Part shown: positions 44,701 through 55,600 of the stretch, one piece after another
How the letters are laid out: the number at the start of each line of letters is the position of its first letter
How positions within the stretch are numbered: position 1 is the stretch's first letter
NCBI GenBank assembly: GCA_963693305.1
Contig: OY855906.1
Span: 1,278,501-1,342,500, forward strand
DNA from: Meandrina meandrites
Taxonomy: Eukaryota; Cnidaria; Anthozoa; Scleractinia; Meandrinidae
Reading direction: 5' to 3'
Length of the DNA stretch: 64,000 nt
Made by a program: the position numbers and the translations under genes
The notes under the pieces: generated by a model
Told to the model about the DNA's origin: nothing
Seen by the model: the letters and a program-made list of their open reading frames with translations, nothing else
The model's database searches: none

Positions 44701-47700
44701 TGGTTAAATATTTGATTGTCCAAAAGTAAATAAAATTTGTTTGTACATTTTACAGTTTACTTTCACTTACTAGAAGTTTGTTTCATTGTGAACAAAGAAT
44801 TAACCACTATTAAATGTCAATAAATATTTTCCTTGCTACAAATCACCAACTGTTGACCGTATTGTGTGAAGCTCAACAACAGAATTCTCGTATCCCACCA
44901 AAATAAAACGAATGAAAAGGAAATTACTCAATATTAATCTCTATTTTAAAAGAAATAATAAACAATCCATATATATTACTTTACATTTTTTTAAATCCTC
45001 TATCTTTTTGTTACCACGCAAATTTCCTTCCCCTAAAGATTATTTTGAATGTTATGCTTGATTTCATTTCAGCTCATGTTTAGTTGTAAGTGGTTGTCGC
45101 CAGTGGTTACCGCTGACCTGTCCTGTTCATTTCACCGTCCGTTTTCTGTTCGTCACGTGTTGCATTCGTCTGAGACCACGTGAGTCTAGTAATCAGTCTG
45201 TGTTGTTTTGCCATCCACTGTGATGTTGATGATATTAGATTACAACTTTCAAACAGGGCGCAGTAAGAGGGAGGGGAGGGCAAAATTTTTTGTTAGCTTG
45301 AACATATTTTGAGTCCCTTACTCTGATCTTATTATCGTCCAGTCAAAGAAACTTGTGAACTATGTCCTGCGAATAACATGATGCTCAACAATGTTGAATT
45401 CTACTGCAACTTGTGTACAAGAGAAGCAGACGTTTGGGTCTAAGAATAACATTTGTTTGATCAGCATACAGTAAAAGCTATGAAAGGGCTGGAGGGGGGC
45501 GGGGGGGAAGGGAGTGTTAGCAATCACTCGTGAATTGTAGATTTAAACTCCGTATAAAACACAACGATTTATTCCAGAGGACAAAAGATTCCGACTCCTT
45601 TGAACACAGTTAAAACTGGCCTACAACATTTCACAATGTTAGGCTGAAAGACTTAGATTCGCAAAGCGAATTCTTAAGTAAAACGCGAAGGATTTCCACA
45701 CCAAATTCTGAGAAAATATAAAAAGGCAAAGCGACACAATTCCGAGAAATCATATAACAACGTTTTAGCGTACGCACGAGCACGTCCCGGGCCGTGATTG
45801 GCTAGTTCTAAAGTCTCACATGCGCAGACAGCAAAAAGGTACTGAAGGAGGGAGGGGTAAGTTCTGATAACAAAATTACAACGAGAGTTCAAACAAGGGG
45901 GCTTATTAGAAACGGGGACCTTCTTTCAAATCGTATGTCAGGTAGGGTACGTAAAAAAGAAATGAAGCGTTTAAATAAATGTTTTAGTGCTGTTCGATTA
46001 CACATTTTTACAAAATAGCAACAATAATAAGTAACTGTAGTGGATGAATAACTTTAAAAGCGTAAAGTGTCCTTATTCATTGTATTGTCATGATTTACCA
46101 TCTAGTGTGACTGACAGCTGACTTGTTTGTTTGATTTGTAGCCGTTTTGTTCAGTTGATTGTGAGTGGAATCAATCCAATTGACCTGATAATTTCACCTC
46201 CTGAGTTGACCATCACAAACTGCTCATCAGTAAAGCTGATACCGATGCACAATATTACAGATTACGTGAGTATTTAGGAGCTTTCCTTATCTTGAGAACG
46301 TTTAAACACCTTCTAGCATTCTGTTTAATTTGCTCACTCTTTTGCTCCTTCCAGGTAATCATTAATCACCAAGACGTATCCTTCCTTTGGAAAATCGACA
46401 GTGAGCAAGGTAACCTGTTTTATTTTCATGTCTTGAAGCCTGGCTTTTGTGGTCCTGTTCAGAGTATATTTTGTCCCTATAAACAGGCAGGTCTCGACAA
46501 AAGTAAACTATTTGGCAATCATGTTTGGTTTGAATTGTCGTTCATTCTTGCGTGATTTGCAGGTTCACCCTCGGGACTGAATTGTGAGTTCAAGACTTCA
46601 TTTTCACCTAAACAGACTGAGGTAAGAATTCATGTCTTTATTCGATCGTCCTTGGCGGTTGAAACGAAGAATGTTTTCCATCGATGAGTTCGTTACTTCA
46701 TTATTAAGAGAATAGCTTGACCGATTTAGACCTCTGCTCTCTTGAGAGGGACTCTTCTATAACATTTATAGGGGTGCTCGTCACGAGAGCCCCTGAAAGG
46801 TACCAAAATCTAATTTTGTGGGCATGGCTCGAATTCATTTTCACCCCCCACTCTTACGGCGGTCATTTAGATTTTAGCGCCCAAGCGGTTCCAACCGAGA
46901 GATTTTACTCTTTAAAATGTTGAATGAGCAGGAGTTCTCCCTAAGATTGGAACGAATAAGGTAAACTTTCTAATGTTCTGCTCTGTTTCCCTGCGCGTGT
47001 TCTGTGGCTTATCCCTCGAGTTTTCGTTTGGAAAGTCGTCAAATTTATTGTTCTATTTGAACAAATTTATTGTTCTCTTATGACACCATTGGGCTTCCTG
47101 TATTCGAACTGTTTTATTGGCATATTTTGTATCGTAAGACATTTTTGTCGAGTGAAATTGGCTTCTGTTAAATTGTTTTATTGACCGTTTTTCCTCTTTA
47201 ACCGCAGGGTGATTCACTTTGCTCATCTGAGAGGAGTAATTACCTATACGACTTTAGTGTGGTTAATACTCAGGTAAATACAATCTGCTTATTGACTTGG
47301 TGAGAAGATCGTATAGGACAATATCTGGATGTGAATGGTTTTGCACGAGAACTCGTTTTGAAACTGAGGCAAAAGGCAACTCGGAAATGGCCTATTGAAA
47401 TATAATATAATATTTATATAATATAATATTTACCCTGCTTTGATGAAAGAAAACGAAATTAACTTGAGTGGACCATTTCATTGCTAAATATTTGTTAAAT
47501 TAATGTTGCTCCCATTCGAAGTCTCCGATCAATATTGTGCCAATAGAAGATGGTTAATTGAGATATTCTGAGTTTTTTTCTCTTTCTTCCTTTCCAGACA
47601 TTGTACACCATAAGTTCACGAGTCCAGCCTTCAGATGAATCCGGGCAACTTTATGCTGGTTCCGTTTGCAAATGGCACATTACCTTCACAAGTTTATCTC

Positions 47701-48089
47701 AGGAAGGAACACCCGACACTTCACAACTCTTATACGACGTCGACTCTGATACAAACACTTGGGCTGTCAATGGCCGCAAGCGCGGTGTCGTGACGATACC
47801 ACAGGGTGCTATGGCAACTAGTGACGTTGTTCTTAATGTAATACCGCAAACTGGCGGGAACTTAGCGATGCCGGCAATAAAATTGATGAAATACGTCGAA
47901 AAAGGAGAGAAATCACCGAAGTCGCACTCCAAGGAGGACGAAGGCGCCGAGATGACCGCGTCTGAGTCGCGGTTGAGTCACCAGTCCCCTCTGGTTTTAC
48001 CGTTTGCTTGCGGTCAGGTTTATAACAAGACAGTCGCGGTCCGAGTTTGCGTTTTACCAAGCAATAACCCTGACCTTGCTTGGATATAA
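31657..48089 (+). CDS. TRAPPC10: TRAPP II complex subunit 10
   Basis: Twenty-four coding exons join in phase into 1236 residues (human about 1259): 31657-31681, 32854-32935, 33445-33601, 35157-35377, 36523-36724, 37149-37260, 37739-37998, 38331-38474, 38691-38802, 39041-39120, 39511-39602, 40019-40159, 40279-40442, 41228-41358, 42197-42383, 42932-43122, 43512-43662, 44168-44523, 45073-45179, 46142-46265, 46355-46409, 46563-46621, 47208-47273, 47598-48089. The start MDLKPKVTCYGDKEVY matches the family N-terminus. LGKFEDQVRALREKRTEP, SFVFEML and YLFSRQC are diagnostic. The C-terminal part is beta-rich. TRAPPC10 is a scaffold of TRAPP II, the Golgi tether and Rab GEF complex. Exon 4's acceptor is the least certain. 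AATAAA at 48372 is the likely poly(A) signal. Confidence 0.96.
32455..32790. mobile_element. C/G-run MITE cluster, copies 3 and 4
   Basis: A partial copy starts at about 32459 (GTGGTTCCAGAAAATGTCCA). A second, complete-looking copy runs from about 32546 to 32742 with both ends inverted (GTGGTTCCAGAAAATATCC at left, GGATATTTTCTGGAACCAC at right) and GGAAATTCC/GGAATTTCC inside. It lies in TRAPPC10 intron 1, about 110 bp before exon 2. Confidence 0.7.
32974..33371. mobile_element. TIR element in TRAPPC10 intron 2
   Basis: The ends GGGGGATGGACTCCCCTATA and TATAGGGGAGTCCCCC are inverted complements. Internal sequence contains TGGAAGGTACC. A decayed relative lies at 46760-46935 with TATAGGGGTGCTCGTCA and GAAAGGTACCA. 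It is non-coding. Confidence 0.6.
34595..35150 (+). repeat. 160-bp tandem repeat ending at a splice acceptor
   Basis: Three almost identical 160-bp units start at 34595, 34755 and 34915 (each beginning ATAACTCAGAATCAAG). A fourth, diverged partial unit runs from about 35075 to 35150. The last unit merges directly into the polypyrimidine/acceptor region of TRAPPC10 exon 4 (exon starts 35157). The repeated block therefore contains copies of the sequence that precedes the true acceptor. Confidence 0.85.
35448..36135. mobile_element. hAT-like non-autonomous element
   Basis: The ends CAGGGCATCTGATAGG and CCTGTCAGATGCCCTG are inverted repeats. The flanks carry a TATGAA direct duplication (35442-35447 and 36136-36141). 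Subterminal iterations of TTATGCGGAA (five on the left, several on the right) look like transposase-binding sites, as in hAT elements. The 6-bp duplication is shorter than the 8 bp usual for hAT, so the superfamily is uncertain. It lies in TRAPPC10 intron 4. Confidence 0.7.
36822..36905. repeat. Hairpin in TRAPPC10 intron 5
   Basis: TTGGCTCAAATTTTATTTTC at the left pairs with GAAAATAAAATTTGAACCAA at the right across a short loop. TTGGCTCAAATTTTATTCCA near 43217 is a single-arm relative. Confidence 0.55.
38872..38965. repeat. Solitary relative of the 90-bp satellite
   Basis: About 94 bp bounded by GTAGCCTGTGAGCAGGCTC and GAGCCTGCTAC, with GTGGCGAAGCCA and AAGTGAGCCTGC inside. The order of these motifs parallels one unit of the array at 62150-64000. 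It lies in TRAPPC10 intron 9. Confidence 0.45.
39377..39425 (+). repeat. G-run, possible G-quadruplex
   Basis: A run of over twenty G residues followed by GGAGGGGGGTGGAGGGGGTG sits on the sense strand in TRAPPC10 intron 10, about 90 bp before exon 11. It meets the G-quadruplex sequence pattern. Any effect on splicing is speculation. Confidence 0.6.
41631..41702 (-). tRNA. tRNA-Thr-like sequence, unit 1 (inverted)
   Basis: The acceptor arms GGCTTCA and TGAAGCC pair perfectly, and the A box TAGCTCAGTTGG and B box GGTTCGAATCC are present. The anticodon would be GGT (Thr), but the base before it is C rather than the invariant T, and the anticodon and T stems each have a mismatch. It is probably a repeat-borne pseudo-tRNA rather than a working tRNA. 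Confidence 0.45.
41751..41822 (+). tRNA. tRNA-Thr-like sequence, unit 2
   Basis: Same architecture as unit 1, with an intact 7-bp acceptor stem and B box GGTTCGAATCC but a TAACTCAGTTGG A box (A for G). Point changes in the anticodon arm (ACTGGTATT) weaken the stem. A repeat-borne pseudo-tRNA is likely. Confidence 0.4.
42001..42072 (+). pseudogene. tRNA-Thr-like sequence, unit 3, degraded
   Basis: The 5' half matches units 1 and 2 (GGCTTCATAGCTCAGTTGG), but the 3' acceptor strand has decayed (TCCGTTAAATTTT instead of TTGAAGCC). It cannot form an acceptor stem. Confidence 0.55.
42525..42800. repeat. Dispersed repeat in TRAPPC10 intron 15
   Basis: Inverted motif pairs CAATGGTATAT/GTATACCATTG and AACAATTATTCCACTTGCGC/GTGCGCTCGTAGAATAATTG mark a non-coding element of about 275 bp, with TATACCCAACTCG inside. 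It appears to be two partly overlapping inverted-repeat elements. Confidence 0.45.
43850..43905 (-). repeat. Satellite-related fragment
   Basis: On the minus strand this reads CGCCGAAGCCGAGAGCCTGC followed by TTGCAGGCTC, matching the GCGGCGAAGCCGAGA and AGCCTGCTTGCAGGCT parts of the satellite at 62150, with the middle deleted. It lies in TRAPPC10 intron 17. Confidence 0.5.
46760..46935 (+). repeat. Decayed relative of the 32974 element
   Basis: Shares TATAGGGGTGCTCGTC, GAAAGGTACCA and a GGCGGTCATTTAGATTTTAG block with the element at 32974-33371. No terminal repeats remain. Confidence 0.5.
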
Positions 48090-49625
48090 AGTTGAAATTA
48101 TTACATTGTTATACAACGGTAGGGTGGGTAATACGGCTGGGTATTTTACGAGTCATGTTAAACTTTCATCTTGAGAAAATCGTGCAAGTCCAGCCGTACT
48201 CCACAACTTTTCCGCGTAATCAGTTATTTTCTTCGATCAAGTTCTAACCCGAAGTAAAATCTTGGAATCGAGTCTGGGTCGCGCGCGGTCAGGAAGCACT
48301 CTTGGCGCGTATCCACGCTCGTAATTGTACTAAGTGTAAGTAAAATAGTTACTATGAAATATAAATAACCAAATAAAGAAAAAAATTCGATTAAATAATT
48401 AAACTTGTGTTTCGTTGCATATTTATATACTTTGAATTATCTTACACTGCAGCGCAGCGTACCTATTCAAGCTGTCTGCTAGGATGCTTGCGGAAATTTT
48501 CCATTCCAAACTTGACCACGATTTGTTGTGCACTGCAAGAGTTATCGTCGGCAAGTTGCTCCAATCGGATTGGACGTGGTCGAACCACGCCCTTTGAGAA
48601 AAGGAACGTGCCCAAAAATCAGAACTTGTGCGTTTTATTCCCATAATTTTATTTTACTGCATTAAACGTAAGACTAAATAAATTTTGCACCCTAATAAAA
48701 GGCACAACTCTACATTTGAGCTCCTTTTTCCTAATCCCAGTGTGATCACCACTTGAGTAGCACCTATGGAAAAAAAACGAATTATATCTGAGGAGTTCAA
48801 TTCAATTAGAAATAAAATTCACGCTGCGGAAACAAACATGACACATGGACCACGCATGGTTCAAAAAAGCATGCGGAGTCCACGAAAGTTCAGCTGTCCA
48901 CGATTCATCTTTTCATTATAACCATAACCCTAGGTGGGTATAGGGCCGGTTGCAACCCTGCTTAATCGGTTGTGGTCGTGTTGGTGTCTCGCGAAGTATA
49001 AGCCTTTCCGTATTGTTTGTATTAAATAAATGCTATTTCGTTTTTTCGGCTGATCTTGTAGATCTACGTTAGCAGCATTATTATTTGAGATCCCGTGCTG
49101 TTTTGAGTTTTACTTTTATGGCTTGCTAACTTGCGAGACAGAGATTCCCTTCTCTGTTTGTTTGAGAAGCGACAAGAGGGAATAACAAACATTTCAAAGA
49201 GTTTTACTTCATATTTCTCGTTTAATAGTCACTCGTTACCTTATTCGTTCCATTTCTTCACGTTCAAGGTTGCTTGAAGATTCCGATACGACCCTCGTCA
49301 TCTAAAAACAATTCGGTTACACTGGTGTAAAATGCGATACTTAGACAGAGTAAAACGAAGAAAAAATGACAGATTTTTGATTTGCTACAATACCAAACCG
49401 CTGAACAACACAAGCTGAAGCCTGTTTCGGGCTCTCGGGCGAGCGAAAGAAGCGGGCGAGTGAGGTAAAACCGAGGGGACCTTATCTTCCCTCGTTTATT
49501 CCTCGCCCGCCGCTTTTTCGCTCGCTATGTATAGCCTGGAACACAGGCTATACATGCTACCGAGAGCCTGGAACACAGGCTATACATGCTACCAAGAGCC
49601 TGGAACAGACTATTCATGGTAAAGT
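48090..49625. other. TRAPPC10 3' UTR and convergent intergenic region
   Basis: After the TRAPPC10 stop, AATAAA at 48372-48377 is the likely polyadenylation signal. An inverted pair GAGCGAAAGAAGCGGGCGAG and CTCGCCCGCCGCTTTTTCGC spans about 49441-49525. Three 32-bp tandem units (AGCCTGGAACACAGGCTATA...) start at 49533, 49565 and 49597 and end beside the stop codon of the convergent VWA gene. No further gene is seen. Confidence 0.5.
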
Positions 49626-52600
49626 TCAATTCTCACCTTCAGGACAGGGTGCCTCATTACACGCCCTGGTCTCCAGCAGGGCGCCATTACAATCCTCTCC
49701 ATAACCCTGGGGAGGGGGGTAAGTGCAAGTTCTGGTTCTTCTTTGGTTTCCACCACCACAAGTCAGGTTGCATTCAGACCAGAAACTCCAGCGAGAAAAG
49801 CCACCATCCACACCTGAAAACAGCAGGAGTATTGTCGGGTTAATAACAACAGACGAAAACACGCAGAAGCAAATTAAGCTTTCTGAAATAAAAGCACTTG
49901 GTTTACTCACTACAAGTTTCAGCCAAAATTTCTTCAAACAAATCTGACAGCTCATCAAAATTGCTTGCATTGTGAACATTGTTTCCTGCAATTTCTTCCA
50001 GCTGGCCTTGAAAATCCTCATACTGCCCAATTCCAACAGCAATAATGCGAACGTTTTTTGCCTTTGGACAAAAACAAAATAAGGTGAATGGGGAAATCAA
50101 CTATTTTCCGTTTCGCAGAAGTCTTGAAGGTTAAAGGTGGCTAATGATACTTTTTCGAGGTCTCTTTAGGCACTGCGACTATGTGTGGATTTAGGAGATT
50201 CGGAACCAGAGGCTGAAGCGGAGGCGCGGGGATATGCCCCCCCCCCCCCCCCCCCCCCCCACCCCCGAAACATTTCTCAATGCTACATTTTCTTAAAAAA
50301 CATCTAGGTTCCCTGAAATGCTATTTGCTACAATCTTGTGACGAAGAAGTCAGGTCCCAGGCGGATATGTCTCGGAAGAAAGGAAGGGGGTGGAGAAGGG
50401 GGGCGGGGAAGTCGGCCCATCTCAACCCTATTCGACGTAATTTTGAAACGGCATTAGGCCTCGAAGAGTCAAAATTTGGGTTGATGTTACCCCATGGGCA
50501 ACGAGTTTCGACTTCACACGCATTTAATTCTTGTACTTTGATAAAAGAAACTATAGTATTTAAGCTTAGTATTCTAGTACCATGATCATGCATATGCAAG
50601 CTGCTATAATGGGTAACCAATAGCTGGTGAAAATACTGAAAACTACATTTCAAGAATAAGCGGTTGTATGTTAGTCTAACCTTCAACAATGGAGTTATCT
50701 CAGAGAAAGGTTTTGATTTAGGATTAGTCCTTCCATCCGTTAGAAGAATCAGCACATTTGGGAACTTAGGCCGGTCCCCTCCCTTCTCAGTAAAGAGTTC
50801 CCTGTCGGCAGCCAGCAAAGCTTTGTCAGTGAAGGTACGATCGCCAAGAACGACGGGTATTCCAGAAATTTTCTGATGAACAGCATCGTTGCTGTAATAC
50901 TTTTCGTCTGCAAAGCTGCTCAGAACTTTTGGTTTCCTGTTAAATGTGATTATACCGGTGTGTGTAGCATCTGGGCCAATGTGCATAGCGGCAATGAGTT
51001 CAAGAAGGAAACCCTTGAGCAGTAAGAAGTTCGTCACCCCCAGGCTACTGGTCTTGTCCACAACAAATGCCACGTCCATTCCCTTGGAGTTTTCACAAGG
51101 ATCCGGTGCTGGAGGAGTAAATTGTAAATGATAAACGTTTTCGGAACCTTGTGGCGGGCTCAAGAGGCTGCCGTTCCGCCGTGGTATGTAGCGGCTAGGA
51201 GTTTTAATACTTCCCCTAACAACTCGCGGGTACCAATCAATAGTCCTGGTTAGAAAGAGGCACTTTGAAAAGAAAACATTCCTGCTAAAGACCAAAACAG
51301 AACTAGCTCAGCCATTACTCGAATCTGGACCTAACAGTTTGGAGTCCGACGGACGGACCACTAGGTAATCTCGTCCCCAGTGCCCACTTTTCTTTTGATC
51401 AGAACCAAAATGAACTCGCGCGGACTCTTCCGAAGTCCGATGAGAAAGTCCGTGATTCACGGACTTCCAGTCGTTTATGCTCAAAAATCTGATTGGCTGA
51501 CAACTGAAAATGGGCACTCTGTACACATGCGTTCTTGGTACTGACCAAAACAAAAGCGGGCTCTCGGGATGAGATTGTCTAATAGGCCATCCAGTATGGG
51601 CATGCCCCTGATAGCTTAAATTGTATCTAATTCGTTTAAGATTGGATAATTACGAGCTTCAACTTACGACAAATCAAATTTCTGATGTCCTGAGTTGCAT
51701 CGTCAAGGCTAGCATAGTCGTCTACAAAAAATACGTTTTTTCCGCCGATAAAATCCAGCACTTGGCGGTACTTTGGTTTTCTTGCGTCTGGACCGATGCC
51801 AACGACGATAATACGGACACCTTTCATCTGAAAATTAGAATAAAATCAACCAAGTGCTGTAAATCTCCTTGATTGAAACGTACGTCTTCCTGAGTGGCTG
51901 TCAGATTGGATTCGCATCAGATTCCTAGAGCCGGTGTTCCTAGTTCCTAGTAAATGGCCTTGCTCACCACGAGTTCTCGTAGCTCAGTGGATAGAGCGCC
52001 CGCTCCGATGTTTGGGAGGCCATGGGTTCCAGTTCCGTCGGGGACTCAGATTTTTTGTCTCACGCTCGTGACATGTTGAATATCTCATCTTTCACAAAGA
52101 ATTTATTGTCGCAAGAAATTTAGTTCAACGTTCAACTATGATAAGAAGCTCTTTTTTTCCTGTGAGACTGTGGGTAAGAGACCCTCGCCAACTGGAAGGG
52201 TAAACCTGATTGGAGCACAAGAGATTTTAACCCGACGCTTTTTTTAAGAGAGTGCAAACTTTGTACGATCGCAATTAAGTTACCCTCTACTTTTCGGCCT
52301 ATTTAGGGTTACTTAAAGGACGTTAAAGAGCTTTCAGGACCGATATATGAAGTCAATAGTTGCGACTGATGAGCAAAATTATCTTCCAAGAAAATTTCAC
52401 TGAATAACAGGTACAAAAGATTACAAAAGGCGAAGCCAGGCTCAATTAATTTTTCCAGATGCGTTATTTCTAACAAACCCAGTAATTATTCGACTTCGTG
52501 GACTTGCCTTAAGCGCTACAACTTCCAGGAAAAAGTCCTCCGTGTCGGGGTGCGATCTTCCATCTGTGTAGAGAACCATGGCACTCCGTACACCAGGCCT

Positions 52601-55600
52601 TTGTCCACTCTCCTCTGTGAACATAAATTCCTTAGCAGTCTTCAGTGCGATGTCGAGGCGGGTAGGTTGTTTCAATTCATCAAGGCTGTTGGTTATTAAA
52701 TCCTCGATGGCTTTGTTGCTGTGATAATTTTCGTCGTTAAACTTGTTGTGAAGCGTGCTCTCCTTGTTGAACGTTTCAAACGATACATGAGTTCTGTCAG
52801 CTGCGACATCAAACTGTTTCACTAAATGCTGGAGCGCTGCCTTCAATTTTGGAATGTTTTTATACTCGATACTTTTTGTTGCGTCAACCAACAAACCAAG
52901 ATCAAGTTTACATTTGGAAATTTCTAAAAGAAAGAAAAAATGAAGAGAAAAAGGTAGCACAAAACAGTTTTTTCAGTGTTATACAGGCTATTTGTCCGGT
53001 GTGTTTATTAGTCTATAGTTATGTAAATAGATCTTTTCCGCGGCATTATAGAAATAACTCGTCTAGACAAGGACGAACTTTTTTACGCTTGACCACGCCG
53101 CATCCCATTTCTCTCACACCCTGTTAACTGACATTTTCCTCGTATGTAAAATATAACAACATCTAGGCCGTTACCAATCTCAAGAAAGTTTGGAATTTCC
53201 AACCAAATAAACCAAAAACAGGTTTGATAGGTTGTTAATATTGGTCTCAATAGATCACTACAAAAAATATTCTAGCCATGTTTAGCACGCAGCATAGAAC
53301 TAACGACAACAGATTCTTCTTTGTCATCTAAACCTCGATCTAATAATTGTCTTTGTTGGTAAAAACCACTTGTTATGTATGCTAATCTCTCTCGTGGGCT
53401 GTCACCGTGGTAAATACTCAGAGGGACAGGTCACTGTGGAAGGGAGCGGCTCCAGGCAGGTTTCAGATGTTTTAACCGCAAGGGGCAGGTCGGGCGAAAA
53501 TCACATGAAAAAGCACAGTCCGTCCTACTGTAACAAATCGGATACAAGACAAGGACAAGTTATGAACACAGACTAATTGCAGTCCGACCTTACAAATCTG
53601 ATCATGGGACACAGAAGATCAAATGATTACTGACCATGGTGAAAAGCTTTTGGATTCTGTTGCTTAGGCCAGTTAGCTCTTAGAATTTGAGAAATCTCTA
53701 CCACAATGGAAGACTGGCAAAACGTGTACTTAAACGACCAGAAGGTACAAGATCAGTATAGCATTGGTTGAGCCTGATCAGCGAGTGTAGATGGACGCCT
53801 TTGGAAAAGAACCCTTGTCGTTCTCTGGTAACTAAGATGAAAAGGATGCACATTAAAAGTTTCCAAAAATAAATTCTCGGAACGAAATTCTAAGACTAGT
53901 TTTATCGGTCATTACTTTGCATCTAGCACTGTTGGCGTCATAACGCCGTGTTGTTCCGATAATGATAATGATGATTATAATGATGACGATAAAAGTGTTT
54001 CTAGTAATATATCAAACACGAGAGAGCGTGTTTCATCACATTTCCAAACACCGAGAAGAGAGTTGAAAATACGACGCGCAGCGGAGTATTTTCGACGAAC
54101 TTTGAGGTGTTTGGAAATGTGATGATACACTCTCTCGAGTGTTTGATATATCTTCTCAATCGAAACTAAAACTACGGAGAAAACGGAGAAATAAAATCAT
54201 AAAAATCTATGCTAATTAAGATCAGATTTTCAAACTGCCTTCACGGTTCTGATTTCCTTTGTTTTAACTAGATGAATTATTAATGAGTTTGAGAAGATGT
54301 AAGAATTAATAGAAGGGCAGATATCGTAATAGAATACTAGTCGGTCAGTTAAAGAGAAGTAGGCTATAGCCTTCCCACCAGAGTGTCCCAGCAGATAAAT
54401 ACTAGTTATCGAACGCTTTCGAGTGGTATACTTTGGAATATCCCACGAGTCACTTGCATTTTCTCGGTATACACACGAGCGTTTAGGCGAGTGTGTATAC
54501 CAAGAAGACGCAAGTGACAAGTGGTATACTCCATGGCATACCACAAGAAAGTGTTTGATAAATATTTTATACCATGCCATAGAAAATACGCTCAATAAAT
54601 TTCGTCAGGAACAAGATCGTAGTGCACGATGAGAAGGTTGAGTTTAATACCGTCGAATATACAACGGTTTTCCTGTATTCTGATTGGCTGTATTTTCTAT
54701 GGCATGGTATTAAGAGCTGGAAATAACACTTCTAGTATTCTCGAACAGACCTCTTCGAGATGTAGCAATTGACATATTGGAATTAACTGGGATCGTGAGT
54801 TCAGCTGCGGGAGATATCTAAGAAGAAGATCGAAAGCGCCATTAAAACATGAAACTATGTGGGATCGGCATGTGTGATGAAACTATGAAAGTAGATGTGT
54901 ATGCAAACACAGAAATGCCAGTATGGCTGCTGAACAAGATATGGGACACAGCTGATCCCAGCAGAATCGAATGGCAATGCTCATACTGGACAGGTTATAA
55001 ATTCCATGAGAAAGGTAGCTTCAACAAGAAGGAGAAGGAGCATGCTTCGCGGCTGATTGACCCACAAAGATCACCAGCAGACAAATGATGAATAAAATAA
55101 AATAAAATAAAATAAAATAAAATAAAATAAAATAAAATAAAATAAAATAAAATAAAATGAAATAAAATAAAATAAAATAAAATAAAATAAATGGGAATTT
55201 GCAGTGGCACTTCCACAGAGTGGCTCTTCGTCCACTGTTCCCGATCGAATTGGAATTTAGCAGTGTTGATTTTTGCGGAGGGAGGAAAACCGGAGAACCC
55301 GGAGAAAAACCCTCGGAGCAAGGACGAGAACCAACAACAAACTCAACCCACATATGACGCCGGGTGCGGGAATCGAACCGGGGCCACATTGGTGGGAGGC
55401 GAGTGCTCTCCCCACTGCGCCATCCCCGCTCCCCGGACAGAAGACAGAATGGGAACTTAAAGGAACCATAATATGCACCAACAGGGTTGCATTAAACCCC
55501 AGAAGGAATAAGAGCACAAGGCAAGCCAAAACAACGGAGACTAACTCAGACTAACTACACCGCACGACTTTCAGACCAGTCGACGCCACCTGGCAGGAAA

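Noticed and set aside
47699..48060. Antisense open frames over the last TRAPPC10 exon
   Set aside because: They are shadows of the coding exon, which fits the TRAPPC10 C-terminus.
53370..53576. 68-codon open frame in the VWA gene intron
   Set aside because: It shows no domain, is on the opposite strand to the gene, and lies in an intron with no splice support.
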